Origin: Pelolinea sp.
GTDB lineage: Bacteria > Chloroflexota > Anaerolineae > Anaerolineales > Anaerolineaceae
Assembly (NCBI GenBank): GCA_030655835.1
Contig: JAUSPC010000205.1
Span: 1-32,643, forward strand
DNA length: 32,643 nt
Direction of reading: 5' to 3'
The position numbers and the translations under genes were made by a program. The notes under the pieces are model-generated. The model saw only the letters and a program-made list of their open reading frames with translations, was not told where the DNA came from and ran no database searches. Below are positions 1 to 7,812 of the stretch, one piece after another (position 1 is the stretch's first letter; each line of letters begins with the position of its first letter).

Positions 1-219
1 GCTAAGATTTATTTTGCGCACCCTTATTCTTCATGGGAACGAGGGACCAATGAAAATACGAATGGGCTGATTCGCCAATACATTCCCAAAAACACTGATT
101 TTAGTAAATTAACGAATGCAGACATTCAATTTGCTGAAAATCGATTGAATACAAGACCCAAGAAGTGTCTGTCTTTCACATCGCCTGTGGTATTCTTAAA
201 TAATCACTGTTGCACTTGA
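1..219 (+). CDS. IS30-family transposase, C-terminal end (cut by window edge)
   Basis: The frame is open from the first base and ends at TGA 217-219, giving 72 residues. It carries the IS30 C-terminal signature: SWERGTNENTNGLIRQYIPK, whose NEN glutamate is the last acidic residue of the DDE triad, followed by ENRLNTRPKKCLSF. IS30 transposases cut and join IS ends; only the end of the catalytic domain is visible. Whether the gene is intact upstream cannot be seen. The next gene starts only 22 bases downstream, so the end of the IS must lie in that short gap or just inside the neighbour. Confidence 0.85.
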   Translation, partial: AKIYFAHPYSSWERGTNENTNGLIRQYIPKNTDFSKLTNADIQFAENRLNTRPKKCLSFTSPVVFLNNHCCT

Positions 220-240
220 GACTTGAATTCAGCGAGTAAA
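1..240 (+). mobile_element. Right end of an IS30-family insertion sequence
   Basis: This is inferred from the transposase C-terminus that ends at 219. IS30 elements usually end a few tens of bases after the transposase stop. The terminal inverted repeat cannot be verified because the left end lies outside the window, so the boundary at about 240 is a guess. Confidence 0.5.
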
Positions 241-241
241 A

Positions 242-1423
242 ATGACAAATATTGATCTGACAAAAAAGATAGATATTCCGGAATGGGTTAACGCGCTTAT
301 GAAACCGACCAAGATCGGCAGCGGCCACATGGAACGCCAATGGGAAGAGATTGGCGATGAAGTAATGGAAGCAGTGAAAAAGGTGCTACCGACCGGAAAA
401 TATACACTTGGCCCATATTTAAAACAGTTTGAAGAGGATTTCGCCAAATTCAGTGACAGCAAGTATGCTATCGGGATATCCAGCGGAACAAAAGCCCTCC
501 ATATAGCACTTGAAGCCATGGGCGTAGGCCCGGGTGACGAGGTCATCACCGTCTGCAATACATACGTGGCAACAGCATTCGCCGCATCCTACTGTGGTGC
601 CACCCCTGTGTTCGTTGATATTGACCCAAAAACCTATAACCTCAACGCGGAACTGGTTGAAAAGAAAATCACATCAAAAACCAAGGCGATCATCCCTGTG
701 CATCTCTATGGACATGTGGTGGATATGGATCCGCTCATGGAATTGGCAAAGAAGCACGATCTGTGGGTGCTGGAAGACGCATCCCACGCGCATGGCGCAA
801 AATACAAGGGCCGCCGAACAGGTTCGCTCGGCCATGCCGCCGCGTTCTCGTTCTACCCCAGCAAGAATATGGGTGCCTATGGCGATGGAGGCATCATCAC
901 AACCAGCGATGATGATCTTCTTGAAAAGATCCGCATGCTGCGCTATGTGGGCCAGCGGGTGAAATTTATCCATGAAGTGGTTGGGTTTCAGGACCGTTTG
1001 GACGAGTTGCAGGCAGCGATGCTTAGCGTCAAGCTGCGAAATTTGGATGACTGGAACAACCGCCGCCGGAAAATTGCCGCAATATACGATAAAATGCTCG
1101 CGGATACGCCCCTCCAACTTCCCCACGTTGCGGATTACGCCCACCATGTATATTACTCATACGCAACCATCACACCCAGCGAAGAAGAACGCAAGAACCT
1201 GCTTCTTTTCCTGGCAGACCATGATATTGGCGGCTTCGCCATGTATCCCATTCTGGTTCCCATGCAGGGAGCATACGAAGACCTTGGCTATAAAGAAGCG
1301 GATTTCCCGATCGGCGCTTCCTATGCCACCCGCGTGTTGAATTTGCCGATGTTTGAAACTCTGCGAGAAGATGAAGCTGTCGCCACCGCAGAAGCCATTC
1401 TGGCTTATTACGATCTTGCCTAA
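242..1423 (+). CDS. DegT/DnrJ/EryC1/StrS-family sugar aminotransferase
   Basis: A 393-residue PLP-dependent aminotransferase of the family that transfers an amino group, usually from glutamate, to a keto-sugar. Visible family landmarks are SSGTKALHIAL (PLP phosphate contact), PVHLYGH, the PLP-ring aspartate in LEDASHAHG, and the Schiff-base lysine K208 in FSFYPSKNMGAYGDGG. Length is normal for the family. The ATG at 242 has no clear ribosome binding site: the preceding bases are the tail of an IS30 element, so the native leader may have been replaced. A GH4-like enzyme follows after 29 bases, presumably in one transcript, pointing to amino-sugar metabolism rather than cell-wall polymer assembly. 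The sugar substrate is unknown. Confidence 0.9.
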   Translation: MTNIDLTKKIDIPEWVNALMKPTKIGSGHMERQWEEIGDEVMEAVKKVLPTGKYTLGPYLKQFEEDFAKFSDSKYAIGISSGTKALHIALEAMGVGPGDEVITVCNTYVATAFAASYCGATPVFVDIDPKTYNLNAELVEKKITSKTKAIIPVHLYGHVVDMDPLMELAKKHDLWVLEDASHAHGAKYKGRRTGSLGHAAAFSFYPSKNMGAYGDGGIITTSDDDLLEKIRMLRYVGQRVKFIHEVVGFQDRLDELQAAMLSVKLRNLDDWNNRRRKIAAIYDKMLADTPLQLPHVADYAHHVYYSYATITPSEEERKNLLLFLADHDIGGFAMYPILVPMQGAYEDLGYKEADFPIGASYATRVLNLPMFETLREDEAVATAEAILAYYDLA

Positions 1424-1452
1424 GGATTACAAGAAGAATCATAGAGAATAAT

Positions 1453-2679
1453 ATGAAAAAACTAACCGTTCTGGGAGGCAGTTCGATTGCCTCCCCGACA
1501 CTTATCCAGGAGATGCTCTCCCGGAAAGATCGTCCTCCTTTTGAAGTGTGTTTGGTTGGACGCACGAAGCCCAAACTGGAAAAGGTGGCTGCTGTCTGCA
1601 CAGCGCTTGCGGAAAACGCGCAAATTCCCCTTAAGATTACTTTTGAAACCGATTTACAAAGAGGTTTATCAGGCACGGATTACATCCTAAATCAGATCCG
1701 TGTGGGCGGCTACAAAGCACGCGCGTATGACGAACGATTTCCAAAACAATTCGGCATCCTGGGTGAAGAGACGTTCGGCCCCGGCGGCATGAACAACGCC
1801 AAGCGCACGATTCCCATTGTGCTCGAATATTGCAAGGCAATTGAAGAATATGCTCCAAACGCGCTTGTACTTAATCTCACCAATCCCAATAGTTTTATCC
1901 AATACGCGGTTGTTCGCTACTCCAATGTCAATATCATTGGTGTGTGTGACTCACCAGTCGGTATCGGAGAAGGTATCGCGGAAATGCTTGGCATACCCTA
2001 TCAAGACCTGTGGATCCAGTACGTTGGCATGCACCACTTCGGATGGGTAACCAAAGCCCTGCATAAGGGAGTGGATATGATGCCCGCTATCCTTGAAAAA
2101 TTAGGCCAGATACCCGGATTACCGGTTGATGCGGAGATCGCCCGAGCCGTGGGCGGTATCCCCACATCCTATTTCAAGTACTATTACCACTCTAATCGTG
2201 TGTTTGAAACTCAGAGCAAGCAGGAGAAAGTACGCGCGGAGCAACTCTTAGACCTTGAAAATCAGATCCTGGAAGACTATGCCAGTCAAAGTGGAGAACT
2301 TCCTGCATCTCTGAAACAACGCGGCGCACATTGGTATGGGGCAAGTGTGGTGCCGGTCATGTTGGCGCATGTCAACAATGCCAATCAAGTGTTCATTCTC
2401 AACGTGGTCAATGGAACCACCATACCGTGGATGCCCGCAGATGCCATCATCGAAACACCTGCCCTGGTGACGGGCCATGGTTGTGTACCTCTGCAGCCAG
2501 CTGAAATGCCAGTTGACCTGCAGGCGATGGTGCGGTTGAACGCGACATTTGAGATGCTGTGGGTAGAAGCAGTTGTAGAACAGAACTACGATAAAGCCTT
2601 GCGAGCTATGATGCTTAATCATCTCGTACATGACCTTGATCAAGCTAAAGTCATTCTGGAAGAGATTTGGATATTCTAA
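1453..2679 (+). CDS. Glycoside hydrolase family 4-like NAD- and Mn-dependent enzyme
   Basis: 408 residues, similar to GH4 glycosidases, which act by NAD-dependent oxidation at C3 of the sugar, elimination and re-reduction. The N-terminus is a Rossmann fold (LTVLGGSSIASP). Family motifs are GEETFGPGGMNNAKR, NLTNPNS, GVCDSP with the metal-ligand cysteine C165, and MHHFGW with the metal-ligand histidine at 194/195. The CDSP sequence differs from the CN-x-P often seen in 6-phospho-glycosidases, so the substrate may be non-phosphorylated. It is slightly shorter than the usual roughly 440 residues. It follows a DegT aminotransferase and is closed by a terminator. With that partner, formation or removal of a 3-keto/3-amino sugar is a possible role (inference). 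Confidence 0.83.
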   Translation: MKKLTVLGGSSIASPTLIQEMLSRKDRPPFEVCLVGRTKPKLEKVAAVCTALAENAQIPLKITFETDLQRGLSGTDYILNQIRVGGYKARAYDERFPKQFGILGEETFGPGGMNNAKRTIPIVLEYCKAIEEYAPNALVLNLTNPNSFIQYAVVRYSNVNIIGVCDSPVGIGEGIAEMLGIPYQDLWIQYVGMHHFGWVTKALHKGVDMMPAILEKLGQIPGLPVDAEIARAVGGIPTSYFKYYYHSNRVFETQSKQEKVRAEQLLDLENQILEDYASQSGELPASLKQRGAHWYGASVVPVMLAHVNNANQVFILNVVNGTTIPWMPADAIIETPALVTGHGCVPLQPAEMPVDLQAMVRLNATFEMLWVEAVVEQNYDKALRAMMLNHLVHDLDQAKVILEEIWIF

Positions 2680-2717
2680 TTACGATGACTTATTAAGTCG
2701 ATGAACTAACATATATT

Positions 2718-2749
2718 GAAAGACCGGATTCTAATTCTGGTCTTTTTTA
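2718..2749 (+). terminator. Rho-independent terminator after the aminotransferase/GH4 operon
   Basis: An 8-bp stem, 2721-2728 with 2736-2743 (one G-T pair), has a 7-base loop and runs straight into TTTTTT. It lies about 40 bases after the GH4 stop codon. Confidence 0.8.
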
Positions 2750-2853
2750 ATTATAATTGGCAGCTATAGATCTACTGTGTACCATATTCGCGTTAAGGCA
2801 TGTATGCCAAACGCTTTTTCGAAAAAATGCGGGTTTTGCAGGATCGAATTTAG

Positions 2854-3195
2854 CTACTGAGGCATATATTCCGCGCCCTGGATATTCGGATAGATCACAT
2901 TCGGGTCGCTCGCATCAATTTTCACAGATATCTCGTTTCCCGGTTGAAGCAAGGCAATGCTGGTCTCCTGCACCTTCCAGGTTGTCTTTGCCACAAAGTG
3001 CTTTCCTTGCGGCGGGGTCACCTTTAATAAAAGATTGATCAACCGCCAGGGAAGCCCGCCAGATGAAATTGGTTCCTGATCAAAACTGACCACAATTGCA
3101 CCGCTCCAGATAGCAGTTTTTTCACGCTCACGAAACCCATCCAAAATCGCTTTTGTTTTTTCTATGTCATTTCTTTTTCGATTAAATATCAGCAT
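2854..3195 (-). CDS. Conserved-looking hypothetical protein, 113 aa
   Basis: The function is not recognised. The protein starts with a basic, helical stretch (MLIFNRKRNDIEKTKAIL), followed by a likely beta-rich domain ending in ISVKIDASDPNVIYPN, a pattern that recalls small soluble domains of unknown function in Chloroflexota. No signal peptide or membrane segment is visible. It lies 26 bases downstream of the DMT transporter gene on the same strand, so the two are probably co-transcribed. The ATG at 3195 has no strong Shine-Dalgarno, consistent with translation coupled to the upstream gene. Confidence 0.6.
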   Translation of the reverse strand: MLIFNRKRNDIEKTKAILDGFREREKTAIWSGAIVVSFDQEPISSGGLPWRLINLLLKVTPPQGKHFVAKTTWKVQETSIALLQPGNEISVKIDASDPNVIYPNIQGAEYMPQ

Positions 3196-3221
3196 ATTAA
3201 TTATTCTACAGCACTATTTTT

Positions 3222-4157
3222 TCATTTTATGCGCGTCAGTCCCACGCTGGCAAGAATTAATCCGCCGCCCAGGATCTGCACAGGAGTAAGAATTTCTCCA
3301 AACAAGAAAAACGCGACCAGAGCTGTAAATACTGGTTCAATCATCACCACAAGGTTAGCTGTACTCGAGGGTAGATACCGCAAACTGACATTATATAGTC
3401 CAAAGCCCATTAATGTAGGACCGATTGCCAGCGCCAGCAGCATCACCCAGCCCAGCCAAGCGTTTCCCAACCAAAAAAGGTCAGCCGGTTTGGCCGCCGT
3501 ACCTGAAATTAATCCTCCAAATAAGAGGTTGAAACTAAGCATGAAAAGGGATGCGAAAGCGAATATGTAAAATAATGTCGTCCATGTGTTCAAGCCGCGC
3601 TGGGCAGCCGACCGACCCATAATACTGTAGATGGCATACAACAATCCCGTTGCCATCCCCACGACCACACCCTCATTGTTCAAACTCCACACAGTAGGGT
3701 CAAATGCATTGACTATCAACGCACAGCCCATAAGGCTCAAACCAACCACAAGGACTTTTACAAAGGTAAGTTCTTCTTTTAAGATCAGCCAACCCAACAA
3801 CACCGTGAAACCAGCGGATGAATACGCCAGCACCGTTGCCACAGCCGCCCCGTTGAGGGTGACGGAAAAAGTCCATAACGCATTAAATATTGCCAATACC
3901 AGTCCATAACCAACCAGGTAGAGCAAATGACCTTTTACTCCACCCAACCGTTCTGGTTTTAATAATGCAAAAACCAGGAATAATGTGCTGGCTACGAAAA
4001 TCTCCCGCCAGAACGCTAAAACCAGCGCTGGAATAGTGAAGTTTTGGGTAAGATAGCGTATAAAGATAGCTGTCAAAGACAAGAATAGGGCGCTGCCTAC
4101 TGCTGCAGCATATCCACGGTTGGTGAAATTCCTTTGTGAATAGGTATCTTCACTCAT
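3222..4157 (-). CDS. EamA/DMT-superfamily transporter
   Basis: 311 residues with about ten hydrophobic segments in two repeats of five, the usual architecture of drug/metabolite transporters (RhaT/EamA type). Each repeat ends with the typical GWLILKEELTFVKV and FFLFGEILTPVQILGGGLIL pattern, the short acidic E-x-L signature before the last helix. The family exports metabolites such as amino acids or purines; the substrate here cannot be inferred. It is the first gene of a probable two-gene transcript with the small hypothetical at 2854-3195. A second member at 15009-15917 is only distantly similar. Confidence 0.88.
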   Translation of the reverse strand: MSEDTYSQRNFTNRGYAAAVGSALFLSLTAIFIRYLTQNFTIPALVLAFWREIFVASTLFLVFALLKPERLGGVKGHLLYLVGYGLVLAIFNALWTFSVTLNGAAVATVLAYSSAGFTVLLGWLILKEELTFVKVLVVGLSLMGCALIVNAFDPTVWSLNNEGVVVGMATGLLYAIYSIMGRSAAQRGLNTWTTLFYIFAFASLFMLSFNLLFGGLISGTAAKPADLFWLGNAWLGWVMLLALAIGPTLMGFGLYNVSLRYLPSSTANLVVMIEPVFTALVAFFLFGEILTPVQILGGGLILASVGLTRIK

Positions 4158-4283
4158 ATAAGCTCACTTAATTAAAGAAGTGGTAATTATATAAGATATT
4201 TTGATTCAATTTTGGATGCTTTTTGATTCTTCACCTTTTTGTATGAAACCCATTTTTAAGGCCGAAACCACACTCAAATCCTG

Positions 4284-4376
4284 TATAATATATGAGACAT
4301 TGAGATTACCCATTCAACGGGGGTCTCCCAGCAGTCTCGCAAATTTATTCAACTAATAGTAAAAGGAGTAAAAATA
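4284..4376 (+). promoter_or_regulatory. Probable promoter -10 box and structured leader of the 60-aa gene
   Basis: TATAAT at 4284-4289 is a consensus -10 box, but no convincing -35 box is visible 16-18 bases upstream. The transcript would begin near 4296 and have an approximately 80-base leader. Bases about 4302-4330 can fold (GAGATT with GGTCTC as outer arms). The ribosome binding site AAAGGAG lies eight or nine bases before the ATG at 4377. Confidence 0.45.
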
Positions 4377-4559
4377 ATGGCTGAAATGAAATTCTATTCA
4401 CTCAAGGACAAAAAGCACGTAATGGTTGACACCTCGAAGGTTACCGTAACAACGCTTAAGAATGGTCGTAAAGCGGCACAAGCATTGGATCCGGTTACCG
4501 GCACCAAACTGTTTAAATTCCTCTCAAAAGATGATCTCAAACTTCTGGGAGTAGAGTAA
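4377..4559 (+). CDS. Small conserved-looking hypothetical protein, 60 aa
   Basis: Function unknown. The 60-residue product is highly basic in the middle (lysine-rich, pI expected high) and has the layout of one small beta-rich fold: a KFYSLKDKKHVMVD start, a central TVTTLKNGRKAAQALDP, and a C-terminal LFKFLSKDDLKLLGVE. It has no cysteines, signal peptide or membrane segment. Small proteins of this kind recur in Chloroflexota and are often abundant; nucleic-acid binding is a guess from charge alone. It has its own AAAGGAG ribosome binding site, a -10 box with a structured leader and a downstream hairpin, so it appears to be a monocistronic and possibly highly expressed gene. Confidence 0.75.
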   Translation: MAEMKFYSLKDKKHVMVDTSKVTVTTLKNGRKAAQALDPVTGTKLFKFLSKDDLKLLGVE

Positions 4560-4604
4560 AAAAAACAGACCGCTGACCGTGAAATTCTAAAGTCAGCGGT
4601 CTAA
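4560..4604 (-). terminator. Hairpin terminator shared by two convergent genes
   Basis: A perfect 11-bp stem, 4567-4577 with 4592-4602, has a 14-base loop. On the minus strand it is followed by TGTTTTTTTT, an excellent intrinsic terminator for the HAD gene. The last codons and the stop of that gene (4593-4595) lie inside the stem. On the plus strand the U-tract is poor, so it works less well for the 60-aa gene. Confidence 0.85.
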
Positions 4605-5432
4605 TAATTCATTTAGAAATACCGCTGGTCCATTTTCCCATACTGAGCCGACCACCAGATCCGCAGCTGCCTTCGCGGCAGAAGAAGCATTTTCGACTGC
4701 AACTCCCAGACCCACAGCAGATAGCATTTCAACATCGTTGTTGAAGTCCCCAAACGCCATAATTTCATCTAACGCAATATCCAAACTTGCTGCCAATTTA
4801 CTGATGCCGCTTACTTTTGTGACTCCTTTCGGCATCACCTCCACCAGCGACGAACTGGTGTGCAGGACATCTGCTCGTCCATTTAATTCTCTTTCAAAGA
4901 TATTTCCTATTTCGATCAGATTCTCGCGAACAAAGCTATCTACAACCAGGCATTTATTCGCCCCACCCAGTTCACCTTTGATCGTATCCCAATCCGATAT
5001 TTCAAATAATCCCAATTCAACATTATTGTAAACGGGATGAATATTCTCGTTCATAGCCTTAATATAGATCCCATTACTTATATAAATGACCAGATCCTTT
5101 TCCTGTGCTTCACAGAGATTGATCACATCTTGAGTAACATCTAAAGGGAGTGTCGTCACGCTGACCATTTTCTCCTGGCGGGTCTGGAGCATACCCCCGT
5201 TGATGAGAATAAGAGGCAGGTTGATCTCAAGTTCATCTGCCAGGGACGAAATCCCTGGCAGATTTCTTCCGGTTGCCAGTGTGAACGGAAACCTTTCTTC
5301 TCTTAGCCTAAACAACGTTTTTTTAGTAAATGTACTTAGAACATGGTCCTTACCAACCAGGGTTCCATCAATATCAGAAACGATCAGTTTATACTTGTTT
5401 ATAGAAATATCTTTAATATTCTTCATATTCAT
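4593..5432 (-). CDS. Cof-type HAD-superfamily phosphatase (subfamily IIB)
   Basis: About 279 residues. Motif I is LIVSDIDGTLVG, with the nucleophile and acid/base aspartates at about 20 and 22. Motif II is FTLATGR, motif III is the lysine of MPKGVTKVSG, and motif IV is MAFGDFNNDVEML. This order with a C2-type cap is typical of Cof/YidA/SupH phosphatases, which act on sugar phosphates or flavin/pyridoxal phosphates; substrates are rarely predictable. The frame is open to a TTG at 5447, but ATG 5432 (or ATG 5426) is a better start because nothing upstream supports the TTG. The stop codon lies within the terminator hairpin. Confidence 0.9.
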   Translation of the reverse strand: MNMKNIKDISINKYKLIVSDIDGTLVGKDHVLSTFTKKTLFRLREERFPFTLATGRNLPGISSLADELEINLPLILINGGMLQTRQEKMVSVTTLPLDVTQDVINLCEAQEKDLVIYISNGIYIKAMNENIHPVYNNVELGLFEISDWDTIKGELGGANKCLVVDSFVRENLIEIGNIFERELNGRADVLHTSSSLVEVMPKGVTKVSGISKLAASLDIALDEIMAFGDFNNDVEMLSAVGLGVAVENASSAAKAAADLVVGSVWENGPAVFLNELLDR

Positions 5433-5549
5433 CCCAAATCCAAACAATATTGTACTGGCATTTTTTATTTGGATACCATTAAAATCTCTAATCAGAGGTT
5501 TTTGATATCCTATATATAATTATCCTAACCACTTTAAAGGAAATAAATT

Positions 5550-6926
5550 GTGATTCATTCTTATCTGGATATTCTGGACCGATCAAAAACAGGACGATCA
5601 GTAAATAAGACCGATTGGGATATGGATTTTATTGTCCTTCCCGTCAGGCAGCTGGTTGATACATACCATCTGACATGGGATAAGCAAAATGCGGTCCCGG
5701 ATGATCCCGATCTCATTGATCGCTTATTCCAGGCAGGGTTGGAGCTTGCAGCTGCTTCCGGCATCTACTGTATCTCCACCGGAAAAGTGATCAGCTTCAG
5801 CCGGGATGAGCTATTGGAAGGCATACGGCTGATGCCGCAGCGTCTGCAGATGGGTGAGGGAGATGATGCACGCTGGTTATATGCCCGCAAGATCATGGAC
5901 GAACGCCCTCCGATCATTTGGGCTGGCAATCCCGGCGCGCCGACACCCGAAGAATTGTTTGTTCCCTGTGTAAAAAGCTGGATGCAGGAGCCGATTGTCG
6001 ATCTCGCCACCTGCGGATCCATCACACATGTCGATGGACGAACGGTTGAAACCGGCAGCCCGATGGAGATCCATGCAGCCCGCTGGGAACTGCGTATACT
6101 GCGGGAAACCCTTCAGGGAGTTGGCAGGCCTGGCATGGGCTTATTAGCCGGTCAGAGCGCCGTCACAGAACTTGGTGACCTGGCCATATCGCACCCGGAT
6201 TATTTGCGCCCAACTGATGCGCACCTGGTGGCACTCTTTAATGAACTTATCATTGATCAGATCAACATGGCACGCGCGTTGAACTCTGTGGAATATGGAA
6301 TGCGCAATGCGTCTTTGGCTACTGTGATGGTTGGCGGTTTAGGGGGCGATGCGCCCGGCGCTGCGGTCGTACAGATCGCATCTTTCATTCTGGCAAATAT
6401 AGTCTGCCGGACACATTATCACCTCCTGCACCCCATCCATATCCGTCATGTGGCAACCAGCACCCTCTCAACCATGTGGGTGCAGTCCGCGGTCGAGCAG
6501 GCGTTCGCTCGCAATGCCCCCTGCATCATCGTTGCCGATATTTATCCCAAAAGCGGCGCCCTCACTCGAGAGCTGCTCTACGAAGTGGCTGCCAACGCAA
6601 TCGTCATAACGGTCAGCGGTGGACATTTAGAAGGTGTCGGTTCTGCTGACGGACTATTCCCAAATGGAACGGGGCTGGAAGCCCGCTGGATGGGTGAAGT
6701 AGGGCACGCCGTTGCCCGCCAGAACCTATCATTCGAGGAAGCCAACTTAATCGTAGGCAATCTTCTCCCTCGTTATGAGCATGTGTTTAGAGCAAAAGGC
6801 GGCAACCCCGGTGTGTCTTTTGATCAGGCGTACGACCTCACCACCCTTACCCCTATCCCCGCCTGGCTGGATCTTTATCGAGAGGTCAAAACGGAACTGA
6901 GGGCGTTGGGATTGTCCGCGCTTTAA
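5550..6926 (+). CDS. MtmB-family methylamine methyltransferase homologue lacking pyrrolysine
   Basis: 458 residues, the length of archaeal monomethylamine methyltransferase MtmB, which methylates its cognate corrinoid protein using a UAG-encoded pyrrolysine. From memory of Methanosarcina MtmB, collinear matches are the GRPGMG loop (192-197), the NELIIDQINMARALN helix, the HPIHIRHVATST strand, TGLEARWMGEVGHA, and the end SFDQAYDLTTLTPIPAWLDLY. In MtmB the pyrrolysine follows GRPGMGV; here the codons are GGC TTA TTA GCC, so leucine 199 stands near that place and no in-frame UAG exists. The start is GTG 5550 with AAAGGA about ten bases upstream. No corrinoid protein or reactivase gene is nearby. 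By analogy with non-pyrrolysine MttB proteins (glycine betaine methyltransferase MtgB), it may demethylate another N-methyl compound (inference). Confidence 0.85.
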   Translation: MIHSYLDILDRSKTGRSVNKTDWDMDFIVLPVRQLVDTYHLTWDKQNAVPDDPDLIDRLFQAGLELAAASGIYCISTGKVISFSRDELLEGIRLMPQRLQMGEGDDARWLYARKIMDERPPIIWAGNPGAPTPEELFVPCVKSWMQEPIVDLATCGSITHVDGRTVETGSPMEIHAARWELRILRETLQGVGRPGMGLLAGQSAVTELGDLAISHPDYLRPTDAHLVALFNELIIDQINMARALNSVEYGMRNASLATVMVGGLGGDAPGAAVVQIASFILANIVCRTHYHLLHPIHIRHVATSTLSTMWVQSAVEQAFARNAPCIIVADIYPKSGALTRELLYEVAANAIVITVSGGHLEGVGSADGLFPNGTGLEARWMGEVGHAVARQNLSFEEANLIVGNLLPRYEHVFRAKGGNPGVSFDQAYDLTTLTPIPAWLDLYREVKTELRALGLSAL

Positions 6927-6944
6927 TATAAAACTTTATTTAAA

Positions 6945-6981
6945 AAACTGGCTGAATATCATTAAACACTTCAGCCAGTTT
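6945..6981. terminator. Bidirectional terminator between convergent genes
   Basis: A perfect 12-bp stem, 6945-6956 with 6970-6981, has a 13-base loop. On the minus strand it is followed by a run of T, and on the plus strand by TTTAATTTTT. It therefore ends both the MtmB-like gene and the phosphorylase pair. Confidence 0.85.
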
Positions 6982-7039
6982 AATTTTTAATAAATTATTT
7001 TCAGTAATTACATTTTTTTAAGGATTTATATACTTTCCC

Positions 7040-7789
7040 TTATTTCCCATGATCCATTTCGTTCAACTTCAATGCCGTCTCCAACGAGATCTTGGTCGCG
7101 TTCGAGATGGCCGTCACCATCTCTTCTGGGGTAGCCATCTTGTCCGGATACTGGTGACAGCCGGCTGAACACAGGATCACACCGCCGCGTACTTTGCGGG
7201 CGGTTGCGATGGTGAACACGGTTGACGCTTCCTGAGAAACGATCAGAACACCAGCATCGATCCACGGTTTTTCGATCTCCAATATATCCAATTTTGATAA
7301 CGTAGATCCGGCATAAAATGCGTCATGAGACCATTCATAGCCCGCATGTACTTCAATCCCTAGCTCTTTTGCGGAAGCCAGCATGCTTTCCACTACGTGG
7401 AAATCTGCAACTGCCGGGAATTCCGGCGGGAAATATTCACGTGTCGTTCCGTCACCGCGAACTGCGCCGGTGATCACCAGAATACCCGGTCGGGGAAGCC
7501 ATGTCTGTATCATACCGCCGGTACCGATTCGGATCAGGTTCTTTGCGCCAACCTTGATCAGTTCTTCGATCGCGATCGCCGCAGCCGCACCGCCAACGCC
7601 AGTCGAGGTCACACTGACCTTTACGCCCTTATACATACCGGTGAAGGTGTTATACTGCCGATTCGAAGCGACCAATTCCGCTGAATCAAAATGATCCGCG
7701 ATCACTTTTGCGCGGCTGACATCTCCAGGAAGAAATACGGTTTCGCCAATATCACCGGGTACCAATTGAATGTGGTGTTGTTTTTCCAT
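7040..7789 (-). CDS. Nucleoside phosphorylase family (PNP_UDP_1), second copy
   Basis: 249 residues of the purine nucleoside/uridine phosphorylase fold. These enzymes cleave a nucleoside with phosphate to base and ribose-1-phosphate. Seen are the N-terminal phosphate-site segment VFLPGDVSRAKVIADHF, the STGVGGAAAAIAIEELI loop, and the GAKNLIRIGTGGM phosphate-binding turn. The ribose-binding E-M-E of classical uridine phosphorylase is altered to SQE (LIVSQEASTVFTIA), so substrate preference may differ. The start is ATG 7789, with GGAG eight bases upstream; the frame is open to a TTG at 7804. It lies 23 bases behind its paralogue at 7813-8571, so the pair forms an operon. Confidence 0.88.
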   Translation of the reverse strand: MEKQHHIQLVPGDIGETVFLPGDVSRAKVIADHFDSAELVASNRQYNTFTGMYKGVKVSVTSTGVGGAAAAIAIEELIKVGAKNLIRIGTGGMIQTWLPRPGILVITGAVRGDGTTREYFPPEFPAVADFHVVESMLASAKELGIEVHAGYEWSHDAFYAGSTLSKLDILEIEKPWIDAGVLIVSQEASTVFTIATARKVRGGVILCSAGCHQYPDKMATPEEMVTAISNATKISLETALKLNEMDHGK

Positions 7790-7812
7790 GTTTATATTCT
7801 CCAATTCTTCTC

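Noticed and set aside
2757-3038. Plus-strand frame opposite the 113-aa hypothetical
   Set aside because: It lacks a ribosome site and reads as low-information shadow of the minus-strand gene.
6123-6160. TAG inside the GRPGMG region of the MtmB-like gene as a pyrrolysine codon
   Set aside because: The TAG in GGCTTATTAGCC is out of frame; the in-frame codons are leucines.
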